Origin: Bradyrhizobium sp. B124
GTDB taxonomy: Bacteria > Pseudomonadota > Alphaproteobacteria > Rhizobiales > Xanthobacteraceae
Assembly: GCF_038967635.1 (NCBI RefSeq)
Contig: NZ_CP152413.1
Coordinates: 8,436,001 to 8,500,000 of the forward strand
Direction: 5' to 3'
DNA length: 64,000 bases
This document shows, piece by piece, positions 19,837 to 27,873 of the stretch (the stretch's first letter is position 1; each line of letters begins with the position of its first letter). The notes beneath the pieces are model-generated. The model was not told the origin of the DNA and ran no database searches. It saw nothing but the letters and a program-made list of their open reading frames with translations. Position numbers and translations under genes: made by a program.

Positions 19837-19856
19837 ATCATCTTTCGGGAGTCCCC

Positions 19857-20939
19857 ATGTCCGCCAACGACGCACTCCATATCGCAGTTCTCGGTGGCGA
19901 TGGCATCGGTCCCGAGGTAATGGCGCCGGCGCTTGAAGTGCTGCGCAGGATCGAGGCGTCGTCCGGCCTCAAATTCCGCTTCACCGAGGCGCCGGCCGGC
20001 GCTGGCCATTACAAGGAGACCGGCAAGTCGATGCCGGAGAGCACGGTCCGGCTGTGCGAGGAGGCCGACGCGATCCTGCTCGGGGCCTGCGGTCTGCCGT
20101 CGGTGCGCTACCCCGATAACACCGAGATCGCGCCGCAGATCGAGTTGCGGATGATCTTCGATCTCTATGCCGGCGTGCGGCCCGCGCGGTTGATCCCTGG
20201 CGTGCCGAGCACGATCGTCGGTGCCGATCAGAAGGGCATCGACCTCGTCGTGATCAGGGAATCGACTGAGGGCCTGTTCGCCTCGATGGGCAAGGGCGTC
20301 GTCACCGACAGCGAGGCGCGCGAGACCATGGTGATCACGCGCCGAACATCGGAGCGGCTGTTCGAGTTCTCGTTCCGGCTTGCCGAACGCCGCAAGGCGC
20401 GCGGCCGCGTCGGCGGCGGGATGACCTGCGTCGACAAGGCAAACGTGTTCAAGGCGTTCGCGTTCTTCCGCAGCATCTTCGACGAGGCCGCACAGCGTCA
20501 TACCGACGTCAGGGCTGACCATCTCTACATCGACGCGGCGGCGGCTGCGCTGGTGAAGCGCCCCTGGGACTTCGACGTCATGGTGACCGAGAACATGTTC
20601 GGCGACATCCTGTCCGACCTCACCGCAGGCTTGATCGGCGGCATGGGCATGGCGCCGTCGGCTGACATCGGCGACCGCTACGCGGTGTTTCAGCCGTGTC
20701 ACGGCACGGCGCCCGACATCATGGGGCAGGGCAAGGCCAACCCGACTGCGATGATCCTGTCGGCTGCGATGATGCTGGACTGGCTCGCCGACAAGCACTC
20801 TCTCGAGAGCGCTGCGGAAGCTGCTGAAAGCATCGAGCGGGCCGTCGACAAGGTCTATGCCGGCGGCATCAAGCCGTTCGAATTTGGCGGCAGCAACGGT
20901 ACCGCTGATGTCGCGAAGGCCGTGCTGGCGGCGCTTTGA
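19857..20939 (+). CDS. Isocitrate/isopropylmalate dehydrogenase family protein
   Basis: A 360-residue beta-decarboxylating dehydrogenase. It has the N-terminal IAVLGGDGIGPEVMAPALEVL and the metal-binding TENMFGDILSDLTAGLIGGMG motif (about 243-263). The dinucleotide site is FQPCHGTAPDIMGQGKANP (about 280-298). The family includes 3-isopropylmalate, isocitrate, tartrate and homoisocitrate dehydrogenases. Because leuC/leuD are not adjacent and the cofactor site reads CHGTAPDI rather than EPVHGSAPD, I leave the substrate open and consider a D-malate/tartrate-type paralogue as likely as LeuB. It stands alone after a palindromic repeat and is convergent with the biosynthetic operon. Confidence 0.9.
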   Translation: MSANDALHIAVLGGDGIGPEVMAPALEVLRRIEASSGLKFRFTEAPAGAGHYKETGKSMPESTVRLCEEADAILLGACGLPSVRYPDNTEIAPQIELRMIFDLYAGVRPARLIPGVPSTIVGADQKGIDLVVIRESTEGLFASMGKGVVTDSEARETMVITRRTSERLFEFSFRLAERRKARGRVGGGMTCVDKANVFKAFAFFRSIFDEAAQRHTDVRADHLYIDAAAAALVKRPWDFDVMVTENMFGDILSDLTAGLIGGMGMAPSADIGDRYAVFQPCHGTAPDIMGQGKANPTAMILSAAMMLDWLADKHSLESAAEAAESIERAVDKVYAGGIKPFEFGGSNGTADVAKAVLAAL

Positions 20940-20991
20940 CGGCGACGAGACCGAGCCCGCCTCGTTCCGCCGCGCTGGCTGACCGGAGCCG

Positions 20992-22239
20992 TTACGGCAG
21001 CAGCGTTGCGTCGCCGTCGAACGGGCCGGCGTACCAGGCGCTCTCGTCTTCGAGGGCGCGAGCCAGGCCCTCGTCCGTCGTCTTGTAGACGAGCGGATCG
21101 GTCGGGTAAGTCCTGACGTAGGGATTCCATCTCATCAAGATCTGCCGGATATGTCCGGGCACGCCGACCAGCTCGAAGAGATGACCGCCCGAAGCGACCG
21201 CGTTCGCATAGGCCGCCTCGAGCAGCGCCTCGGTCACGTCTGTGTCATCCTGCTCAACCAGGATGTCGGCGAGCATCGACCGTCGCAAACCTGTCTGGCG
21301 GTCGACCGCATGCAGAACGACGGCATACCCCGCCAAGCGCTGGAATCGATGGCAGCAAAGCACGGCAACCGTCGAAGAGCTCCCAGGGAGCGTGAAGTGC
21401 CACCTGAGAGAGGCGGGACTTCGGTCGGCCAGCAACCGAGGGGCCTCGCCCAATTTGCGTCGCCACAGCGCTTCGAATTCGTCCCCGATGTCCTTCACAT
21501 CGATTTCCGTTACTTTGCTGGTCAGACGGCCCCGTGGCCCGCGGCGGAGCGAATCCAAACGCATGGCCGACGAGGCAAGGAAAGCTCCGACAGACTCCAT
21601 TCCGCTCCCGACGTCGAACTTCGCTGCGAGCACCCGCGCGAACTGACGGACATCCAGGATCCAGAACAAGATCTTGTCGTAGTCGGGGTCAGGCAACGAC
21701 CTGGCATGAAGGGCTTTTGATTGATTGACCACCGATGCTGTCGAGTGCGTGATGACAAGGAGATCGATATCTCGCTGCCGAAAGAACGAAGCCAGCAGGC
21801 CGATGCAGCGCGTGCGGTACGCCGGCTCGATCACGAGGCCAGCTGCTGTCGCGGCGAATATCGTTCGGCTTTCGAGCTGGTAGAGCACGGGAATGTTTCC
21901 CTGGTACCCGACAATTCCCTGCGCGGTCTCCAGCACCCACCCCATGCTGGGCCGCGATTTGGCGGCGGCCATCGCGGGATTTTTTCGCCAGAGCCGATCC
22001 CAGTTCTCCGGGCTGTCTTTCGCAAGTCCCCCGCGTTCCTTTAGCCTCGCGACGCTTTCGAAATCCGCGAACCGGACCTCCCGCTGCTTCGCCGGCGCCA
22101 ACGCGATTCCGGAGAGCGGCGCCGCTTCGGCTGGAGCGGACGCAGGACGGCGCCGGCGTTTCAGGAGTCGGAGCAGGATATCGGCGGCGTGATATTTGGA
22201 GCGTGCCTGATTTTGCGCCGGCGCACGGGTCCCCGCCAT
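20992..22239 (-). CDS. GNAT-like acyltransferase domain protein, last gene of carrier-protein operon
   Basis: A 415-residue protein, not confidently assigned to a named family. Two regions look like acyl-CoA N-acyltransferase folds: residues about 85-190 (GWVLETAQGIVGYQGNIPV, a strand-turn-strand of the GNAT core) and about 300-390 (RFQRLAGYAVVLHAVDRQTG, then ALLEAAYANAVASGG). A basic N-terminus (KRRRRP) precedes them. ATG 22239 has GGGAGGG just upstream and starts 10 bases after the carrier protein stop, so it is probably cotranscribed. In this context it might transfer an acyl or aminoacyl group from the carrier, but that is inference. Confidence 0.75.
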   Translation of the reverse strand: MAGTRAPAQNQARSKYHAADILLRLLKRRRRPASAPAEAAPLSGIALAPAKQREVRFADFESVARLKERGGLAKDSPENWDRLWRKNPAMAAAKSRPSMGWVLETAQGIVGYQGNIPVLYQLESRTIFAATAAGLVIEPAYRTRCIGLLASFFRQRDIDLLVITHSTASVVNQSKALHARSLPDPDYDKILFWILDVRQFARVLAAKFDVGSGMESVGAFLASSAMRLDSLRRGPRGRLTSKVTEIDVKDIGDEFEALWRRKLGEAPRLLADRSPASLRWHFTLPGSSSTVAVLCCHRFQRLAGYAVVLHAVDRQTGLRRSMLADILVEQDDTDVTEALLEAAYANAVASGGHLFELVGVPGHIRQILMRWNPYVRTYPTDPLVYKTTDEGLARALEDESAWYAGPFDGDATLLP

Positions 22240-22249
22240 CAATCCCTCC

Positions 22250-22567
22250 CTAGCCGAATGGCGGCGACGACCCGGTGGCGCCATTTCGCCACCGAGGCTG
22301 CGTCAATTGCTCGGACACGAACAGGCACAGGGGGCCGATCAGCGTCATCTGTTCTGGATCGAGGTTCTCGAAATCGATCTCCCCGTCGAAGTACTCGCCC
22401 GCCGCCATCATCATCTCGACGAAGGCGAGCGAGTCGAGCGCCCCCGACAGCAGCAGGTCGTAGTCGTCGGGGAGATCGCGTAAAGGACGTCGTCCGCGGT
22501 CCTCCAGCTTCCGGTTGAGGAAGGCTCCGAAGAACGCGCGGACGTCATCCGTGGTCGGACCGCTCAT
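22250..22567 (-). CDS. Acyl/peptidyl carrier protein
   Basis: A 105-residue carrier protein. The phosphopantetheine site is LLLSGALDSLAFVEMMMA, with Ser46 as the attachment residue. The acidic helix content (DLPDDYDLLL, DGEIDFENLDPEQM) and length fit ACP/PCP folds. The ATG overlaps the TGA of the adenylating enzyme gene (ATGA at 22567-22564), a strong sign of coupled synthesis and partnership. It should be activated by a phosphopantetheinyl transferase encoded elsewhere, since none is visible here. The C-terminal tail (about 85-105) is longer than the minimal domain. Confidence 0.85.
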   Translation of the reverse strand: MSGPTTDDVRAFFGAFLNRKLEDRGRRPLRDLPDDYDLLLSGALDSLAFVEMMMAAGEYFDGEIDFENLDPEQMTLIGPLCLFVSEQLTQPRWRNGATGSSPPFG

Positions 22568-24171
22568 TGGCTGTCTCCCAAAACCGCCGGCATGGCCTTG
22601 CGGTCGTATTTTCCGTTGACGTTGCGTGGCAACCGGTTGCGGACGTGCCATCGTCTCGGGACCATGTAGTCTGGCAGCCGGGCGGCGACCGCCGCGCGAA
22701 GCCGGTTGAGATCAACCGGCCCGCCTTCGATGAGCACTTCGATGCCGCCATAGCCGCTCGACGTGACGGGCCAGCCGATCGCCACGACGCCGTCGACGCC
22801 CGAGGCCTCGCGCACCACGGCTTCGACCTCGCCGAGCTCCACCCTGTGGCCGAGGATCTTCACCTGCGAGTCCATGCGGCCGAGATGGGTCAGGGGGCCA
22901 TCACCAGCGGGCCGGCGCACGCGGTCGCCGGTGCGGTAGAACATCTCCTGCCGTCCGGGCGGGACGACGAAGACTGCGGCGGTCTTCTCGGGATCCTTCC
23001 AGTAGCCGAGCGACATCTGCGGACCGCTCATCAGCAGTTCGCCGTCCGCGCCCGGCCCGACCTCGTTCAGATGCTCGTCGACGACGAGCACGTTCATTCC
23101 CGGGAATGGCGCGCCGATCGGCACGATGCCCATCTCCGCTTCGAGTGGCGCGCGCTTCGGATCCCACCGGTAGCCGGTGCACGCGATGGTCAGCTCCGTC
23201 GGCCCGTAGAGGTTCTCTACGACGCTGTTCGGCGCGGCCATCGCCCAGGCCGCGACGCTAGCCACGGGCAGCGGCTCGCCGCAGAACAGGCTCAGCCTGA
23301 CCGAGGGAAACCCTCCCGGCTTCAGCAGGCCGGACTGCTTCATCAGCGCGACCATCGAGGGCACGGAGAACCAGACCGTCAGCCCCTGGTCGCGGATGAA
23401 CCGCCCAGGATTGATCAGCGTCTTCTGCGAGGGGCAGCACACGCAGGCGCCGCGTTCCCACGCCACGAACATGTCGGATGCCGACAGGTCGAACGTCATG
23501 TCGAACGTCTGCGAGACAATGTCCAGCTCCGTGACGGCGAAGCGCTCCGCAGCATGGTCGACATAGGCTGCGACGTTGCGGTGCGCGACCATTACTCCCT
23601 TCGGCACGCCGGTGCTGCCGGAGGTGAACAGCAGATAGGCGATCGCGTCCTCGCGCGCGTCCGGCTCGCGCCAGTCGGCGCACTCTTCGAGATCGGCAGC
23701 TCCGACGATGATGTGCAAGGGCCATCGTTCGCGATAGGGGCGGGGATTCTCGAGACCGGGCGCGATCACGAGCAGCGGTTCGTTCACGCCCGCCATGAGC
23801 GCGTCCATTTGCGGCAAGGATTCCGCATCGACGATGATTGATCGGCACTCCGAGCGGACGAGCATCGACCTGGTCCGCTCGACCGGGAAGGTGCGGTTCA
23901 GCGGCACGTAGCCGTTTCCGGCCAGAAGCGATCCGAGCACGCCGGCGAACGCCGTCGCGCTGCGATGCGCGAATACGGCGGTGAGAGGCGTCGATGACCC
24001 TTCGCGATGCGCCTGGATGCAGGCTGCGATGCGGACGGCGACCTCGCGCAGCTGCCGATACGACAGCGACGTGCCCTGCGCGACGACGGCAGGACGGTCG
24101 GGAAACAGTTTCGCCGAGCGCAGGAAGCCCGTCCACAATCCCGGCCGTGATCCGTCCGCGCGCAACTCCAT
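22564..24171 (-). CDS. Stand-alone amino acid adenylating enzyme (DltA-like)
   Basis: A 535-residue ANL-superfamily enzyme that activates a carboxylic acid as acyl-AMP and loads it on the carrier protein. Core motifs are LLFTSGSTGVPKGVMV (A3, about 183), FDMTFDLSASDMF (A4), NLYGPTE (A5), YRTGDRV (A7), GRMDSQVKILGHRVELGE (A8) and NVNGKYDRK with the catalytic Lys (A10). The segments FDLSASDMF, VWFSVPS and LSLFCGEPLP match the pattern of D-alanine ligase DltA, including the Cys of LFCGE lining the DltA pocket. The aspartate of FDLS argues for an alpha-amino acid. No DltB or DltD is nearby, so lipoteichoic acid modification is excluded. The start ATG lacks a clear ribosome site. Confidence 0.88.
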   Translation of the reverse strand: MELRADGSRPGLWTGFLRSAKLFPDRPAVVAQGTSLSYRQLREVAVRIAACIQAHREGSSTPLTAVFAHRSATAFAGVLGSLLAGNGYVPLNRTFPVERTRSMLVRSECRSIIVDAESLPQMDALMAGVNEPLLVIAPGLENPRPYRERWPLHIIVGAADLEECADWREPDAREDAIAYLLFTSGSTGVPKGVMVAHRNVAAYVDHAAERFAVTELDIVSQTFDMTFDLSASDMFVAWERGACVCCPSQKTLINPGRFIRDQGLTVWFSVPSMVALMKQSGLLKPGGFPSVRLSLFCGEPLPVASVAAWAMAAPNSVVENLYGPTELTIACTGYRWDPKRAPLEAEMGIVPIGAPFPGMNVLVVDEHLNEVGPGADGELLMSGPQMSLGYWKDPEKTAAVFVVPPGRQEMFYRTGDRVRRPAGDGPLTHLGRMDSQVKILGHRVELGEVEAVVREASGVDGVVAIGWPVTSSGYGGIEVLIEGGPVDLNRLRAAVAARLPDYMVPRRWHVRNRLPRNVNGKYDRKAMPAVLGDSQ

Positions 24172-24187
24172 CGAACGATTGCCTAGC

Positions 24188-25258
24188 CTAGCCTGGGAGG
24201 CCCTGACGCGTCGGATCGCGAAGCGCTGACGACTTCAGACGCCGGGCCTTCGTCAGCGCCTGTCCGAAGACCTCGCCCGTATGGACCAGTTCCTCGCGGG
24301 TGGGTGGAATGTCCAGGATGAACGTCCCGTAGCCGGCCCCGGCGTAGCGCGCGAGTTCGTCGGAGACGACCCCGTAGTCGCCGACCAAATACGGGCAGAA
24401 GGTCTTGTAGTTTTCGAACGGCACCAGCCAATAGGGCGTGTCCTGGGCGGCCGTTTCGGCTGCGAGATCGGACATCTGCTTGTGCCACGCCGAATCCGAG
24501 ACCTTCATGGCCAGCTTGTGCGCCAGTTGCCCCTTCTTGTCGGTCGGGAAGCGTTCGTGCGCGACGCGCCAGGCCTCTTCGGCGTTCGCGCGGGCGATGA
24601 TGCCGACGCGCACGCCCGAGCCGACGCAGTCATCGTCGGCCTGCCCGTACTCTGCGGCCGGCTTGGGATACTTCACCGGCGTCGCGCCCAGGGCCTTGGC
24701 GGCCGCGAGCCCCGCTTCCGAGGAGCCCGACACGAATATGCCGGGCAGCAATTCCCGCGGCAGCGGTGGGGTCATCCGCAGATTGCGGACGGCATGGAAT
24801 TGCCCTTCGAGGGTCACCGGTTCGGCGTTCTCCAGTAGCAGCTTGATGATGCCGGTGTATTCGACGAGCCTCGCGTACCGCTTGTCGTGCGCCGTCGCAT
24901 CGCCGAGCGCTGCAAGCTCGGTCGTGTAGCCGCCCGCGACCATGTTCAGATAGAGCCGGCGTCCGTACATATGCGCGAACGAACTCACCATCTTGGCGAC
25001 GCTGTATGGGTGCATGTAGACCGGCTGCACCGCCACCAGCGGACAGAGCTCCCGGGTGCTCTGCAAGATGATTTGCGAGACGAGCCAGGGATCGACTAGG
25101 GAATTCTCCGTGTAGACCAGGATGCCCTTGCATCCCGCCTCTTCGCTCCAGCGGGCGACGGCCTGCACCCGTTCGACATAGTCGGCCGCCTGCACCGCGC
25201 CGGATTGCGGGCACGTGCTGAAGACGTCGAACCGAATGTCGGAAAACGTATCCATCAT
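24188..25258 (-). CDS. LLM-class flavin-dependent monooxygenase (SsuD-like)
   Basis: A 356-residue bacterial-luciferase-like protein with a TIM-barrel fold and a reduced-FMN-dependent mechanism. Typical segments are DYVERVQAVARWSEEAGCKG and FAHMYGRRLYLNMVAGGY; the flavin/phosphate site follows at LLPGIFVSGSSEAGLAAAKA (about 190). Related enzymes oxygenate sulfonates, alkanes or carrier-bound intermediates. Two ATGs (25258, 25255) follow GGAGGTGG. It is the first gene of a four-gene operon; the adenylating enzyme starts 16 bases after its stop. No flavin reductase is visible nearby. It is divergent from the carbamoyltransferase gene. Confidence 0.9.
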   Translation of the reverse strand: MMDTFSDIRFDVFSTCPQSGAVQAADYVERVQAVARWSEEAGCKGILVYTENSLVDPWLVSQIILQSTRELCPLVAVQPVYMHPYSVAKMVSSFAHMYGRRLYLNMVAGGYTTELAALGDATAHDKRYARLVEYTGIIKLLLENAEPVTLEGQFHAVRNLRMTPPLPRELLPGIFVSGSSEAGLAAAKALGATPVKYPKPAAEYGQADDDCVGSGVRVGIIARANAEEAWRVAHERFPTDKKGQLAHKLAMKVSDSAWHKQMSDLAAETAAQDTPYWLVPFENYKTFCPYLVGDYGVVSDELARYAGAGYGTFILDIPPTREELVHTGEVFGQALTKARRLKSSALRDPTRQGLPG

Positions 25259-25508
25259 CCACCTCCGTCCAAACGGCGTCGAAACGCCTTGGCTGGTGGA
25301 GAACGGGGGCATGGTAGCAGATGCGTTCGTGAGCTCCCCCGACGCAAAGGTGGTACTCCGTCAAGCGATGGGAACGGATGCCCGGTCGACTATTCGGGGG
25401 CGGCGCACTGCACTTTTGCGGACCTTGATTTCCGCGGCCTCTCTGCAACGATGCTGCGGCACCTGCTCGATTTTCCCTTGAGCGTGATCCGTCCAGGGGG
25501 TGTTGAAT

Positions 25509-27275
25509 ATGACGAAAGTCATCGGCATCAGTGGATTCGAGAGCTCGATCCCCTTCAAGCGGAAGCACTGGCCGGGCCTGGAGGAGCGCGAATATCGGAT
25601 CTCACAGGGCCACGATTCCGCCGCAGTGCTGGTGGTCGACGGCAGGATCGTCGCCGGTGCCGCCGAAGAGCGCTTCAACCGCAAGAAACACACCGGTGAT
25701 TTCCCGATCGGCGCTGTCAGCTACTGCCTGGAGACCGCTGGCCTGAAGCCGCCCGACATCGACGTGATCTCTCACGGCTTCGACTATGCGCCCTACAAGG
25801 CCGCGTTCATGCTGGATCCGACCTCCGCCCGGCAATACAGGGAGGTCTTCTCGCGCGAAAAACTGCTCTCGCAAGTGGATGAGCACCTGCCCGGATTTCC
25901 GGCCCGCAAGGTCCACCACGTCAACCATCATCTGTCCCACGCCGCCAGCGCCTACTACACCTCCGGCTGGAACGAATGCCTGGTGGTGATCCTCGACGGC
26001 ATGGGCGAGGTCCACGCCGTCACCGTCTATCACGCGCACGACAACGCGATCGACAAGCTCGCGGAAATCACCGCCCAGGATTCGATCGGCATCCTCTATT
26101 CCACGCTGACGCTGCATCTCGGCTTCGATTTCAACTCCGACGAATACAAGATCATGGGCCTCGCTCCCTACGGCGATCCCGCCCGCCACCGCGCTTTTTT
26201 CGAGCGGACCGTGGAGCTGCGCGACGACGGCCTGATCAGGATTCCGCTGCTCCGCCTCAATACCGAGCGCCATGATCGCGAAACCTACGGCGCGACGCGA
26301 CGTCATCTCGGTGAGTATCTGATCCCGGCACGCGCGCCCGACGGCGACGTCACCGACGACCATCGCGACGTCGCCGCAGCGCTGCAGGAATGCCTCGACA
26401 GCGTCATGCTCCACATCTGCGGTCATTTCGGCCGCAGCACCGGCCTGCGCAGGCTCGCGATGGCGGGCGGCGTCGCGCTCAACTGCACCGCCAACGGCCG
26501 CCTGCTGCAGTCCGGCCTGTTCGACGAGATCTACGTCCAGCCGGCCGCCGGCGACGATGGCTCCGCGCTCGGCGCGGCGCTCTGGTCGGCATCGCGCGAC
26601 GCTGGCGTGAAGAACGTCCGGATGCCGGTCCCCTTCCTCGGCCCCGCACCCACGCAAACCGAGATCTACAGGGCGCTGGCCGACACCGTCGGCCGCATCG
26701 AGGTTACGCGCTTTCCTGATCTCGACGAGACCTGCGCAGCGGCGGCCAGGCTGATCGCCGCCGGACGCGTGCTCGGCTGGTACCGCGGACGCATGGAGTT
26801 CGGCCCCCGCGCCCTCGGACACCGCAGCATCCTGGCCGATCCCGGTCATCCTGACATGCGTGACCGCATCAACGCGATGGTCAAGATGCGCGAAGCCTTC
26901 CGCCCGTTCGCGCCGGCGGTCAGCCTCGAGCAGGTGCATGACTGGTTCGAGGTGCCGAAGGGGCTCGAGCTTCCCTACATGATCATGACCGCCGACGTGC
27001 GTCCCGAGCACCGCGCCGCGCTGCCGGCGATCACGCATGTCAACGGCTCGGCCCGGGTGCAGACGGTTGGCGTCAGGGACAATCCGGAATTCCACGCGTT
27101 GCTGCGAGCGGTCGGCCGGGCGACCGGCCGCGAAATGGTGCTGAACACGAGCTTCAACGTGAAGGGGCAGCCGATCGTCAACACGCCGCGCGAGGCCATC
27201 GACACCTTCCTCGGCACCGGCATCGAGTATCTCTTCCTCGAGAACATGCTCGTCCGCCGCGCGGGACAGACGTAG
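25509..27275 (+). CDS. Carbamoyltransferase (NodU/CmcH family)
   Basis: A 588-residue two-domain O-carbamoyltransferase. The N-terminal Kae1/ASKHA-like domain (about 1-350) has SQGHDSAAVLVVDGRIVAGA and the metal-binding HHLSHAASAYYTSGW. It forms carbamoyl-adenylate from carbamoyl phosphate and ATP and transfers it. The C-terminal domain (about 375-585) has YRGRMEFGPRALGHRSI and the terminal NTSFNVKGQPIVNTPREA. Relatives decorate Nod factors, cephamycin, tobramycin and saxitoxin. I choose ATG 25509, with AGGGGG about nine bases upstream; GTG 25500 is the alternative. No nod box precedes it, and the divergent carrier-protein operon suggests a small metabolite as acceptor (inference). Confidence 0.93.
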   Translation: MTKVIGISGFESSIPFKRKHWPGLEEREYRISQGHDSAAVLVVDGRIVAGAAEERFNRKKHTGDFPIGAVSYCLETAGLKPPDIDVISHGFDYAPYKAAFMLDPTSARQYREVFSREKLLSQVDEHLPGFPARKVHHVNHHLSHAASAYYTSGWNECLVVILDGMGEVHAVTVYHAHDNAIDKLAEITAQDSIGILYSTLTLHLGFDFNSDEYKIMGLAPYGDPARHRAFFERTVELRDDGLIRIPLLRLNTERHDRETYGATRRHLGEYLIPARAPDGDVTDDHRDVAAALQECLDSVMLHICGHFGRSTGLRRLAMAGGVALNCTANGRLLQSGLFDEIYVQPAAGDDGSALGAALWSASRDAGVKNVRMPVPFLGPAPTQTEIYRALADTVGRIEVTRFPDLDETCAAAARLIAAGRVLGWYRGRMEFGPRALGHRSILADPGHPDMRDRINAMVKMREAFRPFAPAVSLEQVHDWFEVPKGLELPYMIMTADVRPEHRAALPAITHVNGSARVQTVGVRDNPEFHALLRAVGRATGREMVLNTSFNVKGQPIVNTPREAIDTFLGTGIEYLFLENMLVRRAGQT

Positions 27276-27296
27276 CCGGCACTGGCGCGAAAAGGT

Positions 27297-27316
27297 GAGG
27301 GGGCCGAAGCCCCCTC
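27297..27316. terminator. Hairpin between convergent genes
   Basis: GAGGGGGC-CGAA-GCCCCCTC is an 8-bp perfect GC-rich stem with a stable CGAA tetraloop, about 20 bases after the carbamoyltransferase stop and just before the stop of the opposing gene. It is likely a bidirectional terminator despite lacking a T-run. Confidence 0.6.
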
Positions 27317-27324
27317 GCTGACGA

Positions 27325-27651
27325 CTAGCGCCGGTGTCCGCCGTGATGTCCGCCGCCGTGATGTCCGCCGCCATGGTGGCCGCCGTGATGACGGTGCCCG
27401 TGATGATGATGACGGGGGTAGAAGTGCGGACGATGATGCCATCCGTGATGGCGCGGTCCGTAGCCGTAGCCCGGTTGCCAATAGCAGCGGCCCCAGCGAT
27501 CGCAGACCTGGCGCACCTTGTCGACATTGGACGTTTCGCCTGCGATGTGGCTGGCCTGCGGAAGCCCGTTCGGCATCGCCGATGCCGCACCGGACATCAA
27601 CGCTGCGCTTCCGAGCGCGGCCAGTCCAATAATTGCAAGCTTGATATTCAT
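27325..27651 (-). CDS. Small exported His/Gly-rich protein
   Basis: A 108-residue protein. A signal peptide (MNIKLAIIGLAALGSAALMS, cleaved near ASA-MP) leads to a short middle region with two cysteines (QVCDRWGRCYW). The C-terminal third is dominated by His and Gly (HHHHGHRHHGG and GGGHHGG repeats). Such tails can bind metal ions. AGGAG lies five to six bases before the ATG. It is monocistronic, and a near-consensus EcfG-like site lies about 30 bases upstream. No function is established; metal buffering in the periplasm is a guess. Confidence 0.8.
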   Translation of the reverse strand: MNIKLAIIGLAALGSAALMSGAASAMPNGLPQASHIAGETSNVDKVRQVCDRWGRCYWQPGYGYGPRHHGWHHRPHFYPRHHHHGHRHHGGHHGGGHHGGGHHGGHRR

Positions 27652-27677
27652 TGAGATCTCCTTGGTTGAAGCCTGAA

Positions 27678-27702
27678 AACGTCCATGCGGCCGCTTCGTT
27701 GC
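27678..27702 (-). promoter_or_regulatory. EcfG-like promoter candidate for the His-rich protein gene
   Basis: Minus strand GCAAC-N16-CGTT has one mismatch to the GGAAC-N16-CGTT general stress consensus. The predicted transcript start is about 20 bases before the start codon at 27651. Confidence 0.3.
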
Positions 27703-27873
27703 TGCGACAAAAAAGCCAGGCAGGTGCACTCGGTTCTGGCGATGCCGGTTCAACGCAGCAAATGCGGGAGTTGTGAGGTCGCTCCGTGCGCGGGCGACAA
27801 TTGGCCGCGCGACAGAATGGCGAGGCGCAAACAATACGTGATGACCTTTGGTGGCGCTTCGCGGAAAAGTGCT

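Noticed and set aside
25259..25508. Possible nod box before the NodU-like carbamoyltransferase
   Set aside because: No region matches the length and spacing of the nod-box motif.
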